Assembly: GCA_021773565.1 (NCBI GenBank)
Contig: JAJFJZ010000020.1
Coordinates: 186,001-250,000 of the forward strand
Direction of reading: 5' to 3'
DNA: 64,000 nt
From: Gammaproteobacteria bacterium
Lineage (GTDB): Bacteria > Pseudomonadota > Gammaproteobacteria > Pseudomonadales > Azotimanducaceae
This document shows, one piece after another, positions 50,401 through 58,730 of the stretch. Both the position numbers and the translations under genes were made by a program. Under the pieces are notes generated by a model that did not search any database, was not told where the DNA came from, and saw nothing but the letters and a program-made list of their open reading frames with translations. The first letter of the stretch is position 1; each line of letters begins with the position of its first letter.

Positions 50401-50811
50401 AACGGATGGTACAAAAATCTTACTGGCGTTTCAGAGAAAGGTCTTTCAGCACCTACGGTATTTGCCAGTGCGCTGGTCTTCTCCACCTATTCTCCGGTTA
50501 GTGGAGCAAGTACGGTGTGTGGCGCTGACATCGGTGGGGGGCGCACGTATGTGCTTAATCCCCTGACAGGCGGAGGCAAACTTGTCGACAATGATGGTGA
50601 CGTAATTGAGTATGTAACTCTGGCACATGCCGGAATTCCTCCCTCGCCAGCGATAATCTATACCGATGACTCATCAACCTACACCGATGAAGACGGTGTG
50701 GAACAGACAGATGAAAAAACCAAACCTATTGTATGTGTTGGTACGGAGTGCTTTGACGATCTGCTTCCGGGTGACCCACTTACTAAAACTTTCTGGAGAG
50801 AGAATCGGTGA
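47440..50811 (+). CDS. pilY1: Type IV pilus tip adhesin/biogenesis factor PilY1
   Basis: This 1123-residue exported protein has a signal peptide, an N-terminal VWA-like domain with the metal site D-T-S-G-S-M (about residue 45), and a C-terminal beta-propeller with calcium-type loops D-I-N-S-D-G-Y-T-D and D-Y-D-G-D-A-S-N-D. This is the PilY1 layout. The ATG at 47440 is preferred over a TTG at 47422 because the signal peptide then begins M-K-A-L-L. PilY1 sits at the pilus tip and in Pseudomonas it controls retraction, adhesion and surface sensing. Its stop overlaps the GTG of pilE. Confidence 0.93.
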   Translation: MKALLITTLSCVFILALLQADSALADDTEVYVTTTVPSSGTVQPNVLFVFDTSGSMSDTITSIVEYDSSVSYGTSSSDYYYFYKQNYDFIRAVHKNYINCEALKTTIAAQPGNPVFNGRVARWRTSRRRDNWLNIGSSSKIDASHPVECQDDRGIHGPDASSPDVWAADRNNGPYSSNSNKEIRWSRRSQLIVVSANYHDYLQNAASSVTRRKTDIMKDAAKDLIDDFNGLNFGLMRFDPNSNGGYVVGHFTDITPTANKVAMKNIIDTLPASGGTPLAETLWEAARYYRGDTIDYGGASVAAAKSGNSYNSPMAQSCQKNHIVYLTDGEPYSDSGRDSKIRNLTGTNCSHTSGTTLSSQTCFDDMAGWLNDTDHSSLTGNQEITLHTIGFDIEMDLLAVAAQKGGGNVYNASDASELKSAFNQIILNILSTDSSFTAPAVTVNAYNNLQHRDELYYAVFKPVSNPRWPGNVKRYRITSDAKIKDVNDNDAIDGVTGFFRDNAQSFWSAAPDGHDVTEGGFASKMSTSRNIYTYTGSSAPSNTNLNNAAHRLEASNSLLTNTMMGLDGAATAAELAELIDWMSGVDVEDVNSSSNVHNFIADLLHNRPVVVTYGGTESNPDAVIFAANNMGLLSAINSDDGTEAFSFIPQGLLPNGLAYYEDLTTSSQKLYGLDGEIAVWLQESNDLDVTVESADGDHVYLYIGMRRGGSNYYALDVTNRNNPALMWQIEGGSGDFSDLGQTWAKPKLTTVKWGCDSGGNNCTAKKVLIFGGGYDDIHDTATAETTGDTGAAIFMVDASTGALLWSAGRPVTPTPSHDLELSDMQNSITADLTFADINSDGYTDIIYTVDITGHIWRFDLNAKSTDASDFATGGIIAKLGDYDGDASNDVANFRRFFYAPDVAFWAPRGKNAFLSISVASGYRAHPRDTTVSDRIYTLFDDNVFSPPKDTLGVIDYTVLDPSDTDPLDESDLFDATTLLANKYGNAPNGWYKNLTGVSEKGLSAPTVFASALVFSTYSPVSGASTVCGADIGGGRTYVLNPLTGGGKLVDNDGDVIEYVTLAHAGIPPSPAIIYTDDSSTYTDEDGVEQTDEKTKPIVCVGTECFDDLLPGDPLTKTFWRENR

Positions 50812-51206
50812 AATCCTCATGCCAAATGAAGGGTTTAACAATGGTGGAACTGCTAATTGTAGTAATTATCATTGGTGTAATGGCAGCGATTGCAATTCCC
50901 GCTTACACAACGTATACCGTTCGCGCAAATCGTTCTGATGGTTATGTGCTGGCTAACGAAGTTCTGCATGCCCAGGAACGATTTTACGCAGACCAATTAA
51001 CCTATACGGTTGACCTCACAGACCTTGGTTATCCGACGGCCGGAAATGTTGACACCGAGGCTGAACATTACAAGGTTAGTGCTGCCGCCTGTGCAGGCGG
51101 TACTATCGCCGAATGTGTAGTTGTTACGGGCGTACCACAAAATACACAGGCTTCTGATGGTAATTTGAGTATAAACAGCAGGGGCACCAAAACAGGAAAC
51201 TGGTAA
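50808..51206 (+). CDS. pilE: Type IV pilus minor pilin PilE
   Basis: This 132-residue prepilin starts at a GTG overlapping the pilY1 stop. The leader ends at K-G before L-T-M-V-E-L-L-I-V-V-I-I-I-G-V-M, with Glu at +5, then I-P-A-Y-T-T-Y. The soluble part has A-A-A-C-A-G-G-T-I-A-E-C, a likely disulfide loop. It is the last gene of the minor pilin operon. Confidence 0.9.
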   Translation: MKSSCQMKGLTMVELLIVVIIIGVMAAIAIPAYTTYTVRANRSDGYVLANEVLHAQERFYADQLTYTVDLTDLGYPTAGNVDTEAEHYKVSAAACAGGTIAECVVVTGVPQNTQASDGNLSINSRGTKTGNW

Positions 51207-51255
51207 CAATTGGCATGCCATTTTATTGGCTGATTTGGACAACCGCCAAAAACAA

Positions 51256-51762
51256 CTAATTGCAGTTCTGGCCGATCTCTTTCCTTGCAGTTGCTATGCG
51301 TTCCTGGCGTTCTTCTTCCGGGAGTATTCTTAAGCTGCCGTCTTTATTAGCTACACGTACCCTGCCTTTTTCAGTCAGTTGTGCCAGGCGTTTTGTGCTT
51401 ATCTCACAAAGCGCGGCTTTATAGGTAGCTTCCTCTATAATCCTCTCAGCTTCCCTGGTCTGTAATTCATCAAGTTTTTGTTTCTGTATTTCAGTTAGAT
51501 CCGGTTTGGGTGATTCCTGTGCAACCCGCGCTTGTTCTTGTGCTATTAGCGCACTGGGAGGAGTACCAGTGGTGGTTACAGAACTCGAACTAATGTTATC
51601 GGGCTTTTGCTGGGAATAGGTTACAACGCCGTTTTCGTCTACCCATCTGTAGACCTCCGCAGCGCTCAAGCCCAGACTAATATGCAGGCAACAATTAATG
51701 AACACTATCCTGCACAAATGTTTTCCTTGCTTTCCGAACAGCGATTTTTTTTCTTGTAACAT
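51256..51762 (-). CDS. DUF4124 domain protein
   Basis: This 168-residue exported protein has a signal sequence (about residues 17-34) followed at once by A-E-V-Y-R-W-V-D-E-N-G-V-V-T-Y-S, the DUF4124 motif, then a long Glu/Gln/Arg-rich helix. Function unknown; the domain is common in the gammaproteobacterial envelope. It is convergent with pilE. Confidence 0.85.
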   Translation of the reverse strand: MLQEKKSLFGKQGKHLCRIVFINCCLHISLGLSAAEVYRWVDENGVVTYSQQKPDNISSSSVTTTGTPPSALIAQEQARVAQESPKPDLTEIQKQKLDELQTREAERIIEEATYKAALCEISTKRLAQLTEKGRVRVANKDGSLRILPEEERQERIATARKEIGQNCN

Positions 51763-52061
51763 AGTTCAGTCCCGAATAATCGCCACGACCCCTTATGATA
51801 CACATCTGTCAAGGGCAATTACAGGAAATAGAACCACCTAGCAAAATTTTATCAATCAGAAGCTCATCAAGCGCAACAACCGAACCCCGTGTGACGTATA
51901 TTAAAGTGTACGGATTTGGCTACTTTGGAAGCTGCCTTTCATATTTACTAAGGCCACCAGGAGTTAAGTGCGTCGAAGAGTTTCTCGTATTGTGATGCTG
52001 CATTTGATCACTAAAACAGATACAAGCGTTATCGTATTTGGGATACACGGCAAAGTCGTTT
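51763..52061. other. Noncoding gap without recognised elements
   Basis: This 299-base stretch lies between the upstream end of the DUF4124 gene and the end of the GGDEF/EAL gene. It probably holds the promoter of the DUF4124 gene. I see no strong hairpin, repeat, RNA gene or c-di-GMP riboswitch pattern in it. A 66-codon frame within it on the plus strand has no convincing ribosome site. Confidence 0.5.
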
Positions 52062-54674
52062 CTAATGCAATCGTGGTCGTGGTGTTGCAGGTAACTTTTG
52101 CGTAGCAGTGGACCCAGGTTGAACATTTATTTCTGAGGAGTGTTGCTGCACAAATTCCAGAAACAGACTACGCTCCAGTGGTTTGGAAAAGGCATAGCCC
52201 TGTATGTAGTCACAGCCCAGGCCCCGGAGAATGTCTATCTCGCGTTGCGATTCCGTACCTTCGGCGATCACTTTTTTACCCAGGGTTTTGGCTATCTGAA
52301 TAATATGCTGCGCCAATCCGAGTGCGCGCTCCTCGGTAGTAATTTCCAATATGAAGGCGCGATCGATCTTGATCAGGTCGATTGGCAGGGTACGCAACAT
52401 GTTAAAGGAGGAATATCCCGTACCAAAATCATCCAGCGCAATTTCTATACCTTTGCTACGAAGATTATTCAGTTGCTCCACTACCATGTTAGCGTCACTG
52501 ATGAACGAAGATTCAGTAACCTCCAACTCAATACTTTCAGGTCGCAAGTCCAGGTGTGAAAGTAGCCTGAACACCCGTTCCGAAAAATCCTCGGAGAATT
52601 GTTTCGGGGATACATTAATGGCAATTCTGGGATGAGATCCTTGTGAGGCTTCCAGGGCATGCACCACGCTGGCAGCCTTTTCAAACAAAATCGGTTCTAT
52701 CTGATGGATCAGGCCGGTTTCTTCAGCAACCGGAATAAATTTGTCCGGACCCACCACGCCCAGCTCCTTGTCTGTCCAGCGCACCAGTGCTTCAGCACCG
52801 CTGATGTGACCTGTGGTAAGATCGAGCTGGGGCTGAAAATACAAATCAAGCGCACCCTCCTGTACGGCACGTCGCAACCTGGATTCCATAATCACCCGCT
52901 GTTGGGTAGATTCATTCAACACAGGATCAAAAAAACAGTGCCTTGAACCACCCTGTTCTTTTGCGTGATACATGGCTGTATCTGCGTGCATAAGCAACTG
53001 GTCTACGTCTTTTCCATCATCCGGAAAAATTGCAATACCAATAGACGCACTCACACTGTGCTCCAGATGATCCACCGTCATTTTTTCGGAGATAACTTCA
53101 TTGAGTCGCTCACACAATTCACCAACCGCGATCACTGATTCAAATTCATTGAGCAGTATCGCAAACTCATCACCTCCCATCCGCGCAAACACATCACTTT
53201 TTCGAATGCAGGCAGAAATGCGCGTGGTCAACAATCGCAACATGCGGTCACCGGCTTTATGTCCTTCGGTATCATTGACCTGCTTGAACCGGTCAAGATC
53301 AATAAAGATGACCACACCCTGGTTACCATCACGCCGACGCCTTTCTATAGCATGCCCCAGGTGATCCCGGAAAGAATAGCGATTGCTCAAGCCGGTAAGA
53401 GAGTCAAAATTCGCCTGGTTGTACAATTTTTTTGCATGTTGAAAATGGTTGATAGCAACACTCAGCTTATCCGCCATCCTGGTAAAACGGTCTATTTCAT
53501 TTTGTGTAGCCGCTATTGCCTGATTATCGATGCAAAGAATCCCGAACTGTTTTTCACCCAGAAAAACCGGGTAGGACAGAAATTCATTCTGGTACCCCAT
53601 AACCGGCGTTTTCTCACCGGTAGCGAGTTCCTGGAATTTTCCATCCGCAAAACTTAAAGCGTAGAAATTGCACTCAGTGGTTTTATCTTTGTTATCATGA
53701 TGGAAGGTACAGCTTAATACGTTCCTGGTTTGACCAATATTAAGCACTTCCTGCACAACCTCACTGAAATTACCCGATGACAGTATCAGGCGGTCTACCT
53801 TGCTCAGAGCCTGCATCAAGTGAAAACTTTCACCCAGGCGCTGGGTCATTTTTGTAAAGGCATCTCCCAAAGTCTCAAATTCGTCACCGCTTTGAATGCG
53901 TTCGGGGGTTCGAAAGTCACCAGCCTGCAATCGTTGGGTCGCATTCTTGAGCATTTTTAAGGGCATCAATCGGTAGCGCAGTATGCGTATAGAAAAGAAT
54001 GCCAATAACAAACACATAACCGCGACGATGAAAGGCACTATCTCTGCAACCAGTTCTATCGGTTTAAGTGCTGCACGTTTATCAATCTGGCCGTGCATAG
54101 TAAATACCTGATTGGAAGAAAAGGCGCTGTTAAGAAACAACTCCCATTCAACTGAAATGGATTCCAACTCTCTTTCTACTCCCTGCTGGCCGTGGCAGGC
54201 AAAAGGCGCATAGTTGATATGAATACACTGCATGGAATGTTCAGAACCCAACTCATAGTTGGGCCAGACTATAGCCAGATCCAACTTTGCAGTAAGCGAT
54301 TGCCCGGGTGGGTAGATTGTTAGAAAAGCGCTCTCTTCTTCAAACAATAGGGAAGATTGCGTGCCTTCCTCAATACCGCCCTGTTCAACAGATGCCACAC
54401 CGTCGATCAATTGCGCATACCGTGCTACATTGTCAGGCAATACCGAGACATAATGTAGCAACTGCGACTCTATGCCGGAAATTCGCGACATAATATTCAG
54501 CGCTTCGGTCTTGGTCCTGACTTTAAGTTGATCCTCTGCCTGCGATAAAGTCTGGGATTCCAGCTCTTGCATACCTGCGTAACTTAAAAGTGCGAGCGGT
54601 GTGGCACTACAGATAAAGAAGATTATAAAAAGGCGAGCCTCAACCTTACTGCTAAATAAACTGATGCCTTGCAT
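52062..54674 (-). CDS. Membrane-bound GGDEF/EAL c-di-GMP enzyme with HAMP and GAF-like domains
   Basis: This 870-residue protein has membrane helices at about 13-32 and 208-230 around a periplasmic sensor, a HAMP domain (about 230-283), a GAF-like region (290-410), GGDEF with the intact G-G-D-E-F at 500-504, and EAL with E-A-L at 628-630. Both catalytic motifs are intact, so it could make or break c-di-GMP. Its ATG overlaps the stop of the GspG-like prepilin (TAATG), so the two are translationally coupled. Confidence 0.93.
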   Translation of the reverse strand: MQGISLFSSKVEARLFIIFFICSATPLALLSYAGMQELESQTLSQAEDQLKVRTKTEALNIMSRISGIESQLLHYVSVLPDNVARYAQLIDGVASVEQGGIEEGTQSSLLFEEESAFLTIYPPGQSLTAKLDLAIVWPNYELGSEHSMQCIHINYAPFACHGQQGVERELESISVEWELFLNSAFSSNQVFTMHGQIDKRAALKPIELVAEIVPFIVAVMCLLLAFFSIRILRYRLMPLKMLKNATQRLQAGDFRTPERIQSGDEFETLGDAFTKMTQRLGESFHLMQALSKVDRLILSSGNFSEVVQEVLNIGQTRNVLSCTFHHDNKDKTTECNFYALSFADGKFQELATGEKTPVMGYQNEFLSYPVFLGEKQFGILCIDNQAIAATQNEIDRFTRMADKLSVAINHFQHAKKLYNQANFDSLTGLSNRYSFRDHLGHAIERRRRDGNQGVVIFIDLDRFKQVNDTEGHKAGDRMLRLLTTRISACIRKSDVFARMGGDEFAILLNEFESVIAVGELCERLNEVISEKMTVDHLEHSVSASIGIAIFPDDGKDVDQLLMHADTAMYHAKEQGGSRHCFFDPVLNESTQQRVIMESRLRRAVQEGALDLYFQPQLDLTTGHISGAEALVRWTDKELGVVGPDKFIPVAEETGLIHQIEPILFEKAASVVHALEASQGSHPRIAINVSPKQFSEDFSERVFRLLSHLDLRPESIELEVTESSFISDANMVVEQLNNLRSKGIEIALDDFGTGYSSFNMLRTLPIDLIKIDRAFILEITTEERALGLAQHIIQIAKTLGKKVIAEGTESQREIDILRGLGCDYIQGYAFSKPLERSLFLEFVQQHSSEINVQPGSTATQKLPATPRPRLH

Positions 54675-55162
54675 TAGTAGTTTTCTGCCAGTCCCAGGTA
54701 ACCGCCATTGTTAGCAGGAACAATATCGTCTTGACTCACTTTGGCCGTGAGGGGCGCAGCACTGTTTCCGTCAGCTCCGGCACTATAAAGATCAAAGTCG
54801 GTGTTGATTGGCACCAGGTTTTTGTCTTTGCGACGTTTGCCATTTAAGCCCGGCGTGGTACCTCCATCAAGGCGCAGGTATTTATAGGGATTACCCCAGG
54901 GGTCCATAAGACCATCCATATTTACCTCGGCAAGGCTGTCCGGGTAGCTGTGCCTGGTGCTGTAAAACATATCAATAGAGAGTGAGATATCTGACAGATC
55001 TGCGACCGCCTGGGCTGCATCTACCCGGTCGGTGTAGGAGGCATACAGGGGGCTGGCAATGCCGTAGAGAAATCCGATGATCGCAAGGCCTATCAGGACT
55101 TCGATCATTGAAAAACCCTGGGTCCGTTCCGGTATTCCCGCGTGTTTGCGATCCATTGCCAT
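54674..55162 (-). CDS. GspG-like type IV prepilin/pseudopilin
   Basis: This 162-residue protein has leader T-Q-G before F-S-M-I-E-V-L-I-G-L and a calcium-site loop D-P-W-G-N-P-Y-K-Y, then D-F-D-L-Y-S-A-G-A-D-G-N. The C-terminal 75 residues are nearly the same as those of the prepilin at 43983. AAGGA lies eight bases before the ATG. It is coupled to the GGDEF/EAL gene. No type II secretion genes are near. Confidence 0.88.
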   Translation of the reverse strand: MAMDRKHAGIPERTQGFSMIEVLIGLAIIGFLYGIASPLYASYTDRVDAAQAVADLSDISLSIDMFYSTRHSYPDSLAEVNMDGLMDPWGNPYKYLRLDGGTTPGLNGKRRKDKNLVPINTDFDLYSAGADGNSAAPLTAKVSQDDIVPANNGGYLGLAENY

Positions 55163-55287
55163 AGTTGCTGTCCTTCGCTATCAGGCCTGATAAACCAGCC
55201 AGGCCTGATTATATATCGCCGCATCCAGACTAAATGCTGCTTGATTCACACTGCCAGAACGAAAGCGTGACCAGCATCACATTCTGT

Positions 55288-55779
55288 TTAGATAGCCGCT
55301 GTAAGCCTTTGTTTTTGTTGTTCAACACCGTCCAATTTTGTTCTGCACGTTTCGTCACACATGGATCCTTCGGGCAGGGGTCCAGCACTGGACAGCTGGT
55401 AACCAGTATTTGCCAACCTGAGGTTTCTGAAGACGCGCGTCTGTCCTTCTGCAAACGTACGCGCATCCATGGTTTCTTCGCCATTCTCCTGCCGTTGATA
55501 CACATAGGTATGGCCCCATGGATCCTTCATGTCGTGCATGCCGACATCCTGCAGACTGTCGGGCAGGCGAAAATTGTCCGACTCAAAGCGGTCTATCGCC
55601 ATCTGGATTTTAAGCATATCTGTTGTGGCATCTGAAGTTTTGGCACGCAATGCATACGACTCATAGATTGGCATAGCCAGGGTAGTCATCAGAGCAATCA
55701 CTACCACCCCGACCATCAATTCAACCAGCGTCAAACCCTGTTGGGCATCCTTGCACGTCATATTCCCTGTCTTGCTCAT
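55288..55779 (-). CDS. GspG-like type IV prepilin/pseudopilin
   Basis: This 163-residue protein has leader Q-Q-G before L-T-L-V-E-L-M-V-G-V and the loop D-P-W-G-H-T-Y-V-Y. The end differs from the other two GspG-like prepilins, with C-D-E-T-C near the C-terminus. It lies upstream of the 54674 prepilin with a 125-base gap and probably shares its transcript. It is divergent from the sox operon. Confidence 0.85.
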   Translation of the reverse strand: MSKTGNMTCKDAQQGLTLVELMVGVVVIALMTTLAMPIYESYALRAKTSDATTDMLKIQMAIDRFESDNFRLPDSLQDVGMHDMKDPWGHTYVYQRQENGEETMDARTFAEGQTRVFRNLRLANTGYQLSSAGPLPEGSMCDETCRTKLDGVEQQKQRLTAAI

Positions 55780-55884
55780 GGCCTTCTTCCTGGTCTCGAT
55801 ATAGTTCTGTTCATCAGGCTAAAGACTATTAAAGCAAGGGCTTTGGTACTATGACGGGGTAGGCATACGCAGATTTGGATTGCG

Positions 55885-55910
55885 AGGATTGTGATCGCTC
55901 TCACAATCCT
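55885..55910. promoter_or_regulatory. Perfect palindrome with CRP/Vfr-type core
   Basis: The arms AGGATTGTGA (55885-55894) and TCACAATCCT (55901-55910) are perfect complements about a 6-base spacer TCGCTC. The core is TGTGA-N6-TCACA, the CRP (Vfr) consensus. It lies in the 300-base gap between the divergent prepilin (start 55779) and soxC (start 56080), so it could control either. The rest of this gap shows nothing else that I recognise. Confidence 0.65.
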
Positions 55911-56079
55911 GCACTACTTATAGCGTGCACTGCTTAAGAAAGACCGCTTGTCGGGTCACATTACCTGATAGATGGCTTGGGCTGGCCTTCTGCTCACCGA
56001 TACACAGAGTATCCTCAAGACCGCGAAGCAGATATCCTGTTCGTGGCTCTGCAATAGTTCAGCGCCAATCGAGGGTGAA

Positions 56080-57396
56080 ATGGGCGATAAACAATTGGAT
56101 GAATGGCTGCAATCCATCGCATCTGAAGGTGCAGCATTACCAGTGACTGAGCGCCGGGGTTTTTTAAAACAGGCCCTGACACTATTTGGATCGGCTGCCG
56201 TTGGAAGCTCCCTTGGCACATCAGCTTTTGCGGATGCGCAAAATTTACCCCCGAATGTACCGGTGTGGACCCGTTCACTCGGATCGGGTGTTGTCTCAAA
56301 TCCCTACGGCAAGCCCTCCGATTTTGAAAGCCACGTTAAAAGAAGAACTGTGGACTGGTTAACCGCCGACCGAATAGCCAGCGTAAGTTTTACGCCTCTG
56401 GGCGATCTAAAAGGTATTATTACGCCCAGCGCTGTTGTATTTGAACGCTATCACGCAGGGCTTCCACAAATTAACCCGCACGAACACCGCCTGATGATTC
56501 ACGGAATGGTCGAACGCCCTATCATTCTTTCCATGGAAGATTTAATGCGTTTTCCATCCACAAGCATGATCCGATTTCTGGAATGCCCGGCAAACGGTGG
56601 CATGGAGTGGCGCGGGGCACAGATGGACCGACTTCAGTTTTCCCACGGCATGCTTGCCTGCTGTGAATGGACTGGCGTAATGCTCTCCACCCTGCTTGAA
56701 GAGGTGGGTATTAAAAAAGACGCCAGGTGGATATTGGCAGAGGGCGCGGATGGTGCGCATATGAGCCGCAGTATTCCAATGGCTAAAGCGCTGGATGATG
56801 CAATAATTGTGTACGCACAAAACGGCGAAGCCCTGAGACCAGAGCAAGGTTATCCCGTGCGATTAATCAACCCCGGCTGGGAGGGTAATACCAGCATCAA
56901 GTGGTTACGTCGCCTTAAAGTGGGGGACAAACCCTGGCATCACCGTGAAGAGACGTCCAAATATACCGATCTCATGGCAGATGGAAGTGCACGGGAATTT
57001 ACCTTTGTGCAGGAATGTAATTCTGTGGTGACCTGTCCCTGTCCTGAAAAACCCGAGAAAAACAAAGGCAAACTCTGGATTGAAGGCCTGGCCTGGTCGG
57101 GTCGCGGCAAGATAAAACATGTAGATATCTCTGTTAACGGCGGTGTGAGCTGGCGTCCGGCAAGTTTCACCAGCCAGGTACTACCCAAAGCCTTAACACG
57201 ATTTGGCCTGGAGTGGGACTGGGACGGATCGCCCGCCCTTATCCAGAGCAGAGCCGTTGATGAAACGGCTTATGTCCAACCGACCTATGGACAATTGCGT
57301 GCGGTACGGGGTACCAATTCCATTTATCACAAAAACGCCATCCACACCTGGAAGCTCTACCCGGATGGCAAGGTTAGCAATGTCCAAATTTCCTGA
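56080..57396 (+). CDS. soxC: Sulfite/sulfur dehydrogenase SoxC (molybdenum subunit)
   Basis: This 438-residue protein has a Tat signal (E-R25-R26-G-F-L-K) and the sulfite oxidase fold. Cys169 in F-L-E-C-P-A-N-G-G binds the molybdenum. The C-terminal dimerisation domain ends near K-L-Y-P-D-G. SoxC with SoxD removes six electrons from protein-bound sulfane, so this organism should oxidise thiosulfate fully. The ATG at 56080 has AGGG upstream; a longer frame from 55972 is unlikely. It overlaps soxD by 17 bases. Confidence 0.92.
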   Translation: MGDKQLDEWLQSIASEGAALPVTERRGFLKQALTLFGSAAVGSSLGTSAFADAQNLPPNVPVWTRSLGSGVVSNPYGKPSDFESHVKRRTVDWLTADRIASVSFTPLGDLKGIITPSAVVFERYHAGLPQINPHEHRLMIHGMVERPIILSMEDLMRFPSTSMIRFLECPANGGMEWRGAQMDRLQFSHGMLACCEWTGVMLSTLLEEVGIKKDARWILAEGADGAHMSRSIPMAKALDDAIIVYAQNGEALRPEQGYPVRLINPGWEGNTSIKWLRRLKVGDKPWHHREETSKYTDLMADGSAREFTFVQECNSVVTCPCPEKPEKNKGKLWIEGLAWSGRGKIKHVDISVNGGVSWRPASFTSQVLPKALTRFGLEWDWDGSPALIQSRAVDETAYVQPTYGQLRAVRGTNSIYHKNAIHTWKLYPDGKVSNVQIS

Positions 57397-58369
57397 ACCG
57401 TTAGCATGCCAGCGTCCAGCGAGGTTTTCCCTGAGTAAACTTACAAGGCTATGGATGGCTTTGATAATTCTTGCGGCGTGTAACCAGCCCGGTAACTCGC
57501 AACCCGCTTTGGTACAGCTGGATCCCGCGCGTATTGGCCACTATGGTTTCGGTTCTGTAGCGAAAGCCGATGAAATTGCCGGCTGGAATATTGATATTCG
57601 ACCAGATGGCAAAGGTTTACCAGAGGGCCAGGGAAGTGTTGAAGATGGCGAGTGGATTTATGAAGCACAATGCGCTGAGTGTCACGGCTCATTTGGCGAG
57701 GGTGTTGGTCGCTTTCCGGTGTTGGCGGGTGGCATGGATTCCTTGCGTGACTTCCGGCCTACTAAAACCATCGGCAGCTACTGGCCTTACACGAGCACCC
57801 TCTACGACTATATTTATCGGGCGATGCCATTCACACAACCGCAATCACTCAGTGTTGACGAAACCTATGCGGTAACGGCTTACGTGTTATACCTTAATGA
57901 TCTGGTGGGAGATGATTTCGAATTAAACCAGCACAATCTGGCAAACATTCCCCTTCCAAACCGGGCTGGTTTTACCCGGGATCCGCGGCCCGATGTTGCA
58001 AACATACGCTGTATGGAAAATTGCCGGGATCCTGCCAAGATCAAAATTTTGTCGGAAACACTGCCTTCTGTACAACAGGATTACACATCGGGTATTGAGC
58101 CCGCCTCTACCAAAGCCAACGCAGGGCAGTCAATTTACACTCAAGCGTGTAAGCTCTGTCACGAAAGCGGTTTGGCAGGTGCGCCGGTTCACGGTGAAAA
58201 AGACCAGTGGGAAACGCGTATAGCGCAGGGCCTGGACAAACTGGTATCAAGGGCGATCACCGGTTTCACTGGAGATTCCGGAGTGATGCCCCCGAAAGGG
58301 GGTTTTACCCAACTAAGCGATGAAGAAATTCGTCTGGCGGTAACTTATATGGTGGAATCGGTACCATGA
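57380..58369 (+). CDS. soxD: Sulfur dehydrogenase cytochrome subunit SoxD, probable lipoprotein
   Basis: This 329-residue protein has two heme sites, C98-A-E-C101-H102 and C257-K-L-C260-H261, as in SoxD. The N-terminus has a hydrophobic run ending L-A-A-C34, a lipobox, so the protein may be lipid anchored rather than soluble. The start inside the end of soxC is chosen because it gives this signal and lies in the same frame as the whole gene. It couples to soxX with an ATGA overlap. Confidence 0.88.
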   Translation: MSKFPEPLACQRPARFSLSKLTRLWMALIILAACNQPGNSQPALVQLDPARIGHYGFGSVAKADEIAGWNIDIRPDGKGLPEGQGSVEDGEWIYEAQCAECHGSFGEGVGRFPVLAGGMDSLRDFRPTKTIGSYWPYTSTLYDYIYRAMPFTQPQSLSVDETYAVTAYVLYLNDLVGDDFELNQHNLANIPLPNRAGFTRDPRPDVANIRCMENCRDPAKIKILSETLPSVQQDYTSGIEPASTKANAGQSIYTQACKLCHESGLAGAPVHGEKDQWETRIAQGLDKLVSRAITGFTGDSGVMPPKGGFTQLSDEEIRLAVTYMVESVP

Positions 58370-58716
58370 ATCTTAACAATAAGTATTTTCTTCTGGCATT
58401 TGTTTTCAGCCAGATACTGATACTGCAGAGCAGTCTGGCGCAGGACGCACTGGAGCAGGGGCGCGCACTTACCTTCACAAAAAGTAAAGGTAACTGTCTG
58501 GCCTGTCACATCGTGGAAAATGGCGAACTTCCTGGAAACAGTGGTCCACCACTAATCCAGATGGCGCTGCGTTTTCCGGACAGAAGTATTCTGAGAAATC
58601 AGATTTGGGATGCATCTGTTGTTAACCCGAATACCGTGATGCCACCCTTTGGAAAGCACAATATACTAACTGAAGACGAGATAGAACTGGTTGTCGATTA
58701 TCTATTGTCTTTGTAA
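58366..58716 (+). CDS. soxX: SoxX monoheme cytochrome c
   Basis: This 116-residue protein has a signal peptide ending S-L-A-Q and one heme site C44-L-A-C47-H48, followed by I-V-E-N-G-E-L-P-G-N-S-G-P-P-L, the SoxX pattern, with a Met in V-M-P-P-F-G. It pairs with SoxA to load thiosulfate on SoxY. Confidence 0.92.
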   Translation: MNLNNKYFLLAFVFSQILILQSSLAQDALEQGRALTFTKSKGNCLACHIVENGELPGNSGPPLIQMALRFPDRSILRNQIWDASVVNPNTVMPPFGKHNILTEDEIELVVDYLLSL

Positions 58717-58730
58717 CCCGCAGGTAAACA

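Noticed and set aside
51795-51995. 66-codon frame in the gap before the DUF4124 gene
   Set aside because: No convincing ribosome site and no protein-like pattern.
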